Shown here one piece after another: positions 32,201-42,021 of a stretch of 64,000 nt of DNA. The translations under genes and the position numbers were made by a program. Position 1 is the stretch's first letter; every line of letters starts with the position of its first letter. A model generated the notes under the pieces. It worked only from the letters and a program-made list of their open reading frames with translations, was not told where the DNA came from and searched no databases. The stretch spans positions 240,014,588-240,078,587 of the forward strand of contig NC_050099.1 in NCBI RefSeq assembly GCF_902167145.1. Direction: 5' to 3'. The stretch comes from Zea mays. Taxonomy: Eukaryota; Streptophyta; Magnoliopsida; Poales; Poaceae.

Positions 32201-32562
32201 CGGCTTCGCTGGGCTGGACTGGGCCGGTTTGGGCTGAATTGGTTTTCTCTTTTTCCAGGGAATTTCTAATTGCTTTTTTAATTTTCTCTAGGGTTTGCAA
32301 TTCAAATTCAAACCAAGTTTCAAATTCAAACCAAGTCAAACATGTCCATCAATTCAAAGAGTATTTTGGGCTCAACATGATGCAACAATTCATGACTCAC
32401 ATAAGTTTTGACAAAAATAAATAATAAATTCCTCCGCTAAATTAACCTAATTCTAATCAAAAGGCTAAGGTAGAGAGAGAGACTAGAGAGAGGCAAAGGG
32501 TAACACCTGAATTTGGTAGATTTTAGAAAAAAAATTTATACCCCCAAATTCAGGGTGTTACA
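29289..32562 (-). repeat. Gypsy 5' LTR, right segment
   Basis: This continues the LTR interrupted at 25688 and ends GGGTGTTACA at 32562, followed by the TATTG target duplication. It is highly similar to 15855-19112 throughout, including the GC-rich block (30900-32240) and the CT/GA-rich run near 32475. Together the two segments make about 3.62 kb. Confidence 0.9.
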
Positions 32563-33957
32563 TATTGTGGCTAGAGCGATGCCCCATGGCACATCTCTAG
32601 AGTTTGAAAGGACCTCTGGGCAGTCTATAGTAGGGAAATCATAGTCAATGCACGTGACCACTTGGTTTGTGTACCAATGTGGGTCAACCCTAAGATGCTA
32701 GGCTTCCCCATGCGAGGCAAACTAGGTTTGGCCCTAGCTACAACTATAAATTTGGCAACATTGTACTACCATTGCTTAGTGACAACCTCGCTAGCTTCCG
32801 CTGCAAGGGGGTTGCGAAGGATTACTTCGGTTGCATCGAGTGAACCAAGCCCACTTCTAGCACCGAAATTGAGGCATCGATGGACATGGCATGACAGAGG
32901 ATATAGGGAGGACCCCTCAAGTTGAGTGGACTCCTCCTTATGAGCTTAGGGCGAAGCCAGTGGAGTGGCATGTCATGCATGGTCATGATCTTTACGTGCT
33001 AGTAGAGACACATGATGCAATGCTCCTTGAGGGTGGTGTTTCATTGGAGGGACACGAGAAGAGTCAAACTCTGTCGATGTAGTGTTGTGTGCGCCAAATG
33101 TCGTGTCCCCCTACACAAGGCAATAATGGTTGACAAGACTAGGCCAGGCACCAATGGTGTAGGTGTTAGGGGTCATAGTTAATGTTACTAGAGCTAGAGT
33201 CTTAGAGCTCTGATCCAAGCAGTAGGAAGGTAGAAGATGACATGCACGCAGAACCCTACTATAGGTGCCAGGTCTTCCACGAATGATGCCAAATGTCATA
33301 ACAAAGATAATAGGGTACCAAGTGTATTGTAGAAATGATAGCTATATGAGCAAAGAGACTAGAAATAATAGCTATAGGATCAAAGAGCGAGTCTTGCCAC
33401 ATAGAGCATGTCTATAGGGTCATGACATTAAGAACCTAATTCACATGGATTTTTATAAAAAAGTTGGGCCATAGTGTGCATAATACCCTATGTCCTCTTA
33501 CTGATAATAGATTATATCTACAAGGTTACAAACTCTGCTGCAAACTTGGCGTAATAGATTAATTCCATGCGGTGTGTGAACCTTGTGTTGGATCCTAGTC
33601 TACACTTCTTTTTATAGTCCAAAAAGTGCTCCGGTTACATAAGTTAATTGTTGGACTCTACTTGTTATTAGACCAATTGCCCCCATCCCATCTTGTACTC
33701 GTAATCATGTGACATGCGACATGTATCCGCTGGTGTATAATAGGGAAATTTGTGCAACTGATTGATCGAATTTGTCGATTGAACTTCTTTAATAGAGAAA
33801 TTTATATTAAATTAAGGTGGACACTAACAGAAAGCCACCAAGGTATAAGCAATACATAGTAGTTATAGTAGGTATGTGTTCATTTAGCAAATACAAATCC
33901 AAAACCTCAGGATTGATACAAAACAAGAAATATAATTGACTTCACCACCAAATTCAG
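32563..33957. other. Anonymous intergenic DNA
   Basis: The first five bases are the right copy of the Gypsy target duplication. The remaining 1.4 kb has short open frames (for example 32662-32925) without any domain I recognise, and no terminal repeats of its own. It should be the sequence that was contiguous with 14454-15499 before the Gypsy insertion. The last five bases (TTCAG) are the left target duplication of the next solo LTR. Confidence 0.4.
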
Positions 33958-36900
33958 TGTCACACCCGGGCTTTAAGAGACAAAGCCGGGTGCATCTCAT
34001 ACATGCGCCAAGAAAACAACATATATAATAACAGAGTGTATAGAGATAAATATCATAATATAATCAGAGTATTTATTACATAGCAGAAGTCTTACAAAAT
34101 AAAAGATAAATATAACAGGATCTAAAGTCCATCCTTGGCGCCAGAAAGTCAACTGGGAGACGCCACCTAGATCGAATCGAACTCCTCGATGTGTGGCTCA
34201 TCTTGAACCACCTACACTTCTCCTGTGGGGGTGTGAGACAGCAAGGGTGAGCTCACACAGTTTCATCGCTCAACAAGTTGTGGGGAATAATGTGGTATGA
34301 ACTCACCAAAGGTGGGAGTTGATGTGATGTGAAAAGCTGATCAACAACAGGGGTTTAAAGCTGAGCATTGCCTTTAAAGTTGGTCAAAGTTTTTTTAGCA
34401 ATTACTAAATGTAAGTAAATACCAAACCATAATAAAAAATAATGGAACAAAATTTATAATAATCCCATGCAATGCAAATGACAAATTGAATTTAAGTTCC
34501 ATAAATTAATCATCACAGAGTCCTGAGCTACTCATGACCGCGAGCACGACTAGTATACCAGTTTTACACTCTGCAGAGGTTGTACCCTGTACCCACAAGT
34601 CGTGTATCCCATGTCGCCAGGGCTAGCTATACCCTTAGACACTACCGAGGTGAATGGCTAGGGATCCACTACGAGGCCTTTACAAAGTTCCACTAGCTTC
34701 CAAAAACCCGCTACAGTTTATGGGAAGAGCACTTGCAAGAATCCCCCGTCTGACCGCCATCGCAGCAAAATCAACCCGAGAACCTCCTTGCATGCAATCC
34801 CCTACTGCCCTTGCCCCTTTCGGGTAAGGTAGTCTTCCACTAGCTTTCCTAGTTAGTTGGCCAAGGGCGGCCCATTAAACCCTTGTGGTGGCACGTGTTT
34901 CTCAAGTTAAGCTCCATGTTCCAATTAACATTAATGATCTTGACATGAACATAAATAAAATAACAAAATAACAGGAACATGGATATAATGAAATATTAAC
35001 CCAAAACCATGTAAAGCAATAGCATAACTACCCATATGATTCAGAGGTAAACAAGGTAAAATGGATAAACAAACTAGGGTGACCTATTGGGTCCCATCAA
35101 AATTAAACCTATGCATTGAATAGTGATAATAAAGAATATTATTGGGTAACAAAAGTGGATCAAGGGCACAACTTGCCTTTATGAGCTCCTGCTCAGCTAC
35201 TTCTATCTGCTGGACCCTAGGATCCTCTATGACTTGCTCGTCTACTCGCATCAACATAATACATACATAGTATAGCAAAAATTAACATCACACCAAACAT
35301 GTAAATAAAATACATAATAATATTCTAGACATTAAAATAAGATCATAGGATCTGGAATCATTAAATTCGGAGTTATAGGTTTGAAGATATAAATTTCCAA
35401 AGGTTTTACATGCTTAAAATAGGATTAAGTGAGAAATCAATTTTCTTACTGTTTTCATACCAAAGCAGAGACACTAAGTGATAGACAATAATATTACAAA
35501 AAATTTTGAGACTGGAATGGTTTAATTTGGAGTTCATATGAATTTTCTATGATTTATACAAGTTATAGAAATTGTTCTTATATTAAAAACTCATTTTCTA
35601 ATTCATTTTCCTGATTTTATAACTCTCTGGACTGGGCGCACAATTTACAGATAGTCAAGGGACTTCTGCGAAAAACGTCCTAAGACTGAGAGCCACATCC
35701 ATACGGACGGCGGGTTAAATCCTTGAAAGGTTGAGGACTCTGTTGAAAGACTGCCACGGCCGAAGGGGTATGAGTGGAGATCAGCCGTCCGATCACGCAT
35801 CCTCGGTCAAGATTAGAATTGACTTATAATGTTTCGGTATGTAACCAGGGCCGCATGATCTAGCATCGACAGATTTGCTTATATCCAACTTGAACTGAAT
35901 CGGTATGCGCCCGAAACCGCCAGATTAGCAACCAACGGACAAGATTTAAATACCTACAATCGAATCATGTGCACATGATTTAGATCGGACGGATCCGCGA
36001 CGTTGAACTGAACTGGTATACTCGGTGTGATCTGAACCATTCAATGATCATCCAACGACGCAGGCGTTTGTCTTCCTCCTCGGAACATGTCGCGGCCAGG
36101 ATAGCGGCGGCGCGCGCGCGTAACAATCTGGCGCGCCGGATCGGCGTGCCCCTGCCCCGCGGACACACCCTTCACTACACTACCAGCGGTGGAAGGGACG
36201 AGGATTGGAGGAGCACCTTACCGAACTACGTAGCAAGACCGCAACGGCGAGCGAAGTTAGCTTTGTGAGTTCGGCGAGCTCCTGTCTCTTCTAGAGGAAA
36301 GCAAAGCTGGCCCGGGATTAAGAAGAGCTCCTATTTTCATCCTTGGATGCGGTAGTTGACGACGTTGGCCTCCGATATGCACCGAGGATTGACCGGTGAA
36401 GTCCCGTAGCACTCGATGGAGCACCACGGTTCCAGCGCTCCTACGTCCCTCCCTTGCACCAGACAGGTGATTCACGGAAGCATTATCTTTCTTCCTCATG
36501 ACTCTAATGGCGGAGGGGAGGATGGTCACTGGTTGACGGCGCACGAGTTCTTTACTGGGTCTTATAGCGATGGCCCAGGTCAATCTCCTTTTCTCGGCAG
36601 AATCGCGATGTGGGTCTGGTCAGCGGGTATCTCGCGCGGCAGGCGCGGAGCACTGGATCACCAGCCGTCGCAGCCGAGGAGAGGAACACAATGAATGGCT
36701 GGTCGGTGGGCCCCGTAGCGCTGTGACTATGGCATGGGCTACGCGAGTGCGGAGGCGAGAATGCGGGCCCCGGCGGTCGGTACGCGAGGATGGGCTAAAA
36801 TGGGCCGGTGGTGCGCACAAGGGAAACGAGCCAGCACAGTGGGAAGAATGGGCCGCGCGCGAGATGAAGCCAATTGGGCCGAATGGGTTGAGCCGGCCCA

Positions 36901-37360
36901 GGCACTGGTTTCACCCTTTTATTTTTCTTTTTTTTCTTTATATTTCTTACTTTCCCTTTTAAATTTCAAATTTAAATCCCAAATTTGAACTTATGTGTGG
37001 AGTTCATACTTAAATCTACTGTATAATTCTGAATACCAATATGAACCTGACTTAATTAATTTATATTTTTGTTTGATCTTATATGTAAGTATTTACCCCT
37101 CTTGTTTCAAATCTAGAATTTCCTTTAGGATTCAAATTCTAATTTGAGCATTAATATATTCTTTGTTATTTTATGTTGTCACAAAATGTATACCAAATAA
37201 AACCCCAGCATGATGCATGTATTATCTGTGGGTGTCTTTTATCATTTATTTATTTGTTTAATTGTGGTGTTCACATGGAATGATAAATATAGATAACATA
37301 TATATGTATAAAGGAATATAATTTCTATGTTTAAACTTTTCTTACAAAGTGGGTGTTACA
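33958..37360 (-). repeat. Solo LTR, TGTCACACCC superfamily
   Basis: The ends are TGTCACACCCGGG and GGGTGTTACA, length about 3403 bp, with TTCAG (33953-33957) and TTTAG (37361-37365) as a target duplication with one change. It contains the family's conserved blocks in order (AAGGGTGAGCTCACA near 34243, CTCTGCAGAGGTTG near 34568, a GC-rich block 36050-36900) but is much diverged from the LTRs to the left. Orientation is given by analogy with the full Gypsy element. No gag-pol remains. Confidence 0.85.
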
Positions 37361-37383
37361 TTTAGCAATGCTTTCTTTTCACA

Positions 37384-37680
37384 CACTACAGGAAAAGCCT
37401 AAAAGTTTGTGGGCCGGTATATTTTCGTCGGCCGGCCCACGAAAATAAGGAAGTTATTTTCGTCGGCCTAGTGGCCGACGAATATAAAACGTATTTTCGT
37501 GGGCCCATTAATATTTTCGTCGGCAGGCCCACGAAAATATGTTTTATTATTTTCGTCGGCCACTAGGCCGACGAAAATAACTTTATTTTCGTGGGCCGAG
37601 GCCAAACCGACGAAAATACGTCGTTGACCGACCAGTATTTTCGTCGGCCTCACTGAGGCCGACGAAAATAAAGCCCTACA
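37384..37680. repeat. CACTA copy 2 left TIR and subterminal hairpin array
   Basis: After the TIR, six short inverted pairs of TATTTTCGTCGGCC / GGCCGACGAAAATA occur at about 37420, 37456, 37493, 37545, 37583 and 37636. Some units have CGTGGGCC in place of CGTCGGCC. These direct and inverted subterminal motifs are the expected binding sites for the TnpA-like protein. Confidence 0.9.
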
Positions 37681-37719
37681 TCGTCGGACCCAGCCTTCTC
37701 TCGCTCGTTTCAAACCATT

Positions 37720-38240
37720 CTTTCACCACGCCGCGCCGCCGCACGCCAACACCGTAGAGCTCCCGCGCCCCTCGCCGCCGTGCAGAGCTCCCACGACGCC
37801 GCCGCGCCCGGCTCCCACGACGCCCGGCCCCCACGACGCCGCCGCGCCGCCCAGCCCCTCGCAGAGCTCCCGCGCCCGGCCCCACGACGCCGACGCACCG
37901 CCGGCCCCTCGCAGAGCTCCCGCGCCCGGCCCCACGACGCCGCCCGCAGAGCTCCCGCGCCCCCACGACGCCGTGCTGCACGCCTGCACGCCGCCCCGGC
38001 AGCCACGCCCCTCGCCCCTGCACGCCTGCTGAGCCCCACGCCCACCCCGCCGAGCCCCACGTCGCCGCGCCCCTCGCCCCTGCACGCCTGTCGAGCCCCA
38101 CGCCCGCCCGCGAAGAAGAGAGCCCGCCGTCCGCGAAGGGAGCCCGTGGCCGCCGTCGCGAAGAAGAGAGCCCACCGTTCGTCCACGCCGCGCTCGCCGT
38201 TCGTCCACGCCGTTCGTCCACGCCGCCCTCGTTCACCGCG
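37720..38240. other. GC-rich repetitive leader of CACTA copy 2
   Basis: This 0.5-kb block is very rich in C and G and contains repeated units built on GCAGAGCTCCCGCGCC and CCCACGACGCCG, for example at 37861, 37911 and 37946. It yields long open frames on both strands that consist of Ala, Arg, Pro or Gly runs, so none is a credible gene. It lies between the left terminus and the transposase gene and probably includes promoter or 5' untranslated sequence. GTGAGCC at 38240 could be a 5' splice site. Confidence 0.6.
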
Positions 38241-38622
38241 GTGAGCCTCCCCGTATATAATATTGTTTGTAAGATTGTTTGTAAGATTGTTATCACACCA
38301 CATTTGATGCTCATGGCGGTCGTGGCGGCCGTGGCGTGCCGTGGCGGCCGTGACGAGCCTCTGTCTTATGGTTGTGCCATTGGCGTATAGGGCACTTCTA
38401 TCTTATGGTTGTGTCGTTGCATTCTTTGTCTAATCCTCAATGTGATCAGAGGGTGATGTCTTTTGTTTAATCTCCGATTTTTTTTAATGTTTAGAGTTTA
38501 GTTTTAATCGTTAACCATAGCGAACCGTATGTGTCACCCGTTCGGGAACGGCGAACGTCACATTGGCTTGTGAGGTTTGCCGTTCCGGAATTGTCCACGT
38601 ATTTTGGACAGCCTGAGAGTGT

Positions 38623-38800
38623 AGGCCGATGCTTGTGATTTGTGACATGTGCCTTACGATTGACGCGAAATTTCGGTTGTGTAACCCAGTTGTTCTCCAA
38701 CACACCATGTTCAGGCGTGTGCTTGGAGAGCAGCGAGGTTATGCTGCCGAAATTTCGCGGCAATCGTAGGATACACGTCACAAATCACAAGCATCGGCCT
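38623..38800. repeat. Long imperfect palindrome upstream of the transposase
   Basis: The left arm 38623-38676 and right arm 38747-38800 match as inverted repeats at 49 of 54 positions by my count. Pairing continues inward with more mismatches (38677-38705 against 38718-38746), leaving a loop of only about a dozen bases. Weaker pairing extends outward for perhaps 20 bp. The structure ends about 95 bp before the transposase ATG. If transcribed it would form a hairpin of roughly 80 bp stem. Confidence 0.85.
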
Positions 38801-38896
38801 AAACTCTTGGGTGGGTTTAGGACCTTTACCTAATAGGGATTTCACCTAAGCCACGGACGATCGTTGATGTTCTTTGTCTTTTGTTTAGCCTTTGAA

Positions 38897-41800
38897 ATGG
38901 ACGGTGATCGGAGGGTGATGTATGACGGGTGGAGAAAGGATGGGGCACATTCGAATGAATGGATGGGTGTAACAAAGGCTTTTCTTGAGCACGCTTTCAA
39001 AGATGCAACTGGTCGTCTAGTGAAGTGTCCTTGCAATCGATGCGAGAACAAGTGGCCTCAGAAGAAGGAAGAAATGGAGAAACACCTTTGCAAAAGTGGG
39101 TTTATGCCGAAGTACCTTGTATGGTACCGGCATGGAGAGTCTATTAAACACGTTGACGCGGAGGTGGAACTTGATGACGATCATGATAGGATGGATGACA
39201 TGTTGCATGATCTTGGTAGGGATGTTGAAATGAACGCTGAGGAGCCGGGCCAGCTTCCACGCGATGCTCAGGAATTCTTCCGGCTACTCGCCGCAGGAGA
39301 AGAGAGACTGCACGAGCACACTCAGATGTCAGTTCTTGGGACTCTCACAAGACTAATGGCGATAAAGTCGAAGCACAACATTTCAAACAGTGCTTACAAC
39401 GACATCGTCCAACTGATGGGCGAGGTTCTCCCGGAGAATCATAAGTTGCCAAAGAATATGTACTTCGCAAAGAAGATGTTGGCTGGTCTTGGGATGACAT
39501 ATGAGAAGATCGACGTGTGTCCCAACAGTTGCATGCTATTCTTTGAGGAGGATGACAAGCTGGACCGTTGTAAGCATTGCGAAGCTTCTAGATATGTCGA
39601 GGTGACAAATGATGAGGGTGAATTGGTAGTTACGAAGGTCGCAGCTAAGCAACTTCGTCGGTTGCCCATCATTCCTCGGCTTTCAAGGTTGTTCCTCAAC
39701 AAGGAAATAGCTCTGCATATGACGTGGCAAAAGAATGGTGTACGTCTCGTCACTGATCCAGACATAATGGTCCATCCGTCGGACAGTGATGCGTGGAAGG
39801 CATTTGACGAGTTTGATCCCGAATTTGCAAACGACCCTAGGAGTGTACGGCTTGGTCTATCGACGGATGGATTCACACCTTTCAATACCAGTGCAAGCCC
39901 TTACTCGTGTTGACCTGTCTTCATTGTGCCATATAATCTTCCTCCTGAGTTGGTCAATAAAGAAGAGTTCATGTTCCTTGCACTAGTCATCCCAAGCCCC
40001 GAGCATCCAGGGCCAAAGCTGAATATGTTTGTTCGCCCTTTAATTGAAGAGCTGAAACAATTGTGGAGAGGTGTGAAGGCTTATGACAGTCATACTGAAA
40101 AGGAGTTTACCATGCGCGCTGCTTATTTGTGGTCAGTGCATGATCTGCTAGCGTATGGAGATTGGTCTGGATGGTGTGTTCATGGTCGGTTGTGCTGTCC
40201 CATATGTATGAATGATACGGATGCATTCAGATTGAAGCATGGTGGGAAAGTGTCATTCTTTGATGCTCATCGACGTTGGACTCCATTCAAGCATGATTTC
40301 AGGAATTCGCTTACTGCATTCAGAAGTGGAGCCAAAATCAGAAATGGGCCACCAAAGAGGCAAACTGCACCGCAGATAATGGCATGGCATGCTTGTCTGA
40401 AGCAAGGAGAAAATGATAGGTTTCAAGGCTATGGGGAGGACCACAACTGGACCCATATTTCATCAATATGGGAGCTTCCGTATGCAAAAGCCTTGATCAT
40501 GCCGCACAACATAGACTTGATGCACCAAGAGCGTAACGTTGCGGAAAGCATCATAAGCACATGTTTCGATGTGACTGATAAAACGAAAGATAATATGAAG
40601 GCAAGAAAAGACATGGCTGAAATTTGTAAGAGACCGATGCTCGAGTTGAAAGTAAGCGATAAAGGGCATGAGAGTAGGCCGCGAGCTGATTACTGCCTCA
40701 AGCCAGATGAAAGGAAAGAAATATTTAAGTGGTTGAAGAATCTGAAATTTCCAGATCGATATGCGGCAAATCTGAAATGGACAGTCAATCTGAAGACCGG
40801 TAAATTGATCGGTTTGAAAAGCCATGACTACCATATTATTATGGAGAGGCTGATGCCCGTGATGTTTCGAGGCTATTTTAAGGATGAGCTTTGGAGCATA
40901 TTTGCAGAGCTGAGTTACTTCTATAGGGAAGTATGCGCAAAGACGGTATCGAAGAGGTTGATGCAGAAATTTGAGAAAGAAATTCCAATTCTTATTTGTA
41001 AATTTGAAAAGGTTTTCCCGCCAGGATTCTTCAATGTGATGCAACATCTAATTGTGCATTTGCCTTGGGAAGCTTTGGTAGGCGGACCAGTGCAATTCAG
41101 GTGGATGTATCCTATAGAAAGGGCGTTGAAAAAGCTCAGGGCGTCTGTTCGCAACAAGGCTAGAGTCGAAGGGTGTATTGCGGAGGCTTTTGCCCTTAAG
41201 GAGATATCTCAATTCTCAACCAGGTATTTCGCTCGAGCCAACAATGTGTTTGCTCCTTCAGTGCGACTTCATGTCGAAAATGAATCGCCCCAAAGCACCC
41301 TTCAAATTTTTGCGAATCCGGGTAAAGCAGTTGGAAAAGGGAGTGTACGTCACATTGAAGGATCAGATTTGAACACGCTAATGCTATATATGTATAGCAA
41401 TATTGACAGCACACAGGAGGCGTTCGAGTAAGTTTTCCTCATAGTTACTTCCATTTTCTCATCTCATAATTTCTATAGTGTGTAATGTCCATGTTTCTAA
41501 TATGTCCAGCATGTTTGATGAAGAATGTTGGAAATCTACTAGTAAACCTACGGCCATCCAATTAGAAAATCTTCGACGTGATGGGTTGAAAGGTGGACCA
41601 AACTTCGTGCAGTGGTTTCGTAATTATGTTAGTAATTGTCGTTCTCTCATTGTCCATACTTAATCTTTGAATTTTGGACTTGGAAGATATAATGCATATA
41701 CTAATTCCTTGTATAGGTTTCCAAAAACTCTGTGCACCCAGACTTGCAGCAAATGGCACATACCTCTGTGTCCGTCCGGAACTATACTTGCTATGATGTA

Positions 41801-41908
41801 AATGGATATCGCTTCCGAACCGCGAAATTGGAGAAGAGTCGACCATTGGCAGCCACCACCAACAACGAGCCGAAGAAGCATCATCGGATGCGGATGACTT
41901 TTGATTAG
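38897..41908 (+). pseudogene. CACTA TNP2-type transposase, one premature stop and a deleted DUF4216 region
   Basis: Three exons: 38897-41427, 41510-41627 and 41717-41908, with GT-AG borders. The start ATG at 38897 gives MDGDRRVMYDGW, the opening of the Transpos_assoc-type domain (CPCNRCENKW, about 1-80). The Transposase_21/TNP2 catalytic region follows (DRCKHCEASRY, IPRLSRLFLNKEIALHMTW, DPEFANDPRSVRLGL, then DWSGWCVHGRLCCPICM, WTHISSIWELPYAKALIMPHN). Next comes the DUF4218-type domain (FRGYFKDELWSIFAELSYFYREVCAK). TGA at 39911-39913 interrupts an otherwise continuous frame of about 845 codons in exon 1. The third exon joins 41862 to sequence that in copy 1 lies 561 bp further on, removing the DUF4216 region and shifting the last codons. 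Confidence 0.88.
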
Positions 41909-42021
41909 TATGTTTCTTTTAGTTAATCAATTAAGCTATGTATTCCAATTTCCACATTATTAATTTTCATATTATTTGTTTCATATACTGTGGTTTGACA
42001 TTAATTTATCTACAATTGAAC

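Larger units (their letters stand above)
15500..32562 (-). mobile_element. Full-length Gypsy LTR retrotransposon, probably Tekay/Del chromovirus
   Basis: This element has two LTRs of about 3.6 kb (15500-19112; 25339-25688 plus 29289-32562) flanking an internal region whose genes run on the minus strand. TATTG occurs on both sides (15495-15499 and 32563-32567), which proves a single insertion event. The order gag, protease, RT, RNase H, integrase, chromodomain is Gypsy. Very long LTRs, a C-terminal chromodomain-like end and TGTAACACCC termini suggest the Tekay/Del clade; the clade call is inference. All major domains carry nonsense codons or frameshifts. A related solo LTR interrupts the right LTR. 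Confidence 0.9.

Noticed and set aside
32662..33082. Short frames between the Gypsy element and the next solo LTR as a possible host gene
   Set aside because: No domain, no splice pattern and no homology visible; treated as anonymous DNA.
37420..37680. Regularly spaced palindromic repeats that might look like a CRISPR array
   Set aside because: They are CACTA subterminal repeats next to a TIR, spacers are only a few bases and no cas gene exists; this is plant DNA.
37676..38314. Open frames of 161-212 codons on the minus strand and 154 on the plus strand in CACTA copy 2
   Set aside because: Low-complexity products of a GC-rich repetitive block; no conserved motif and no matching gene structure.
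40463..41047. 194-codon minus-strand frame (and its twin at 8876-9457)
   Set aside because: Exact antisense shadow of the transposase exon; no independent motif.
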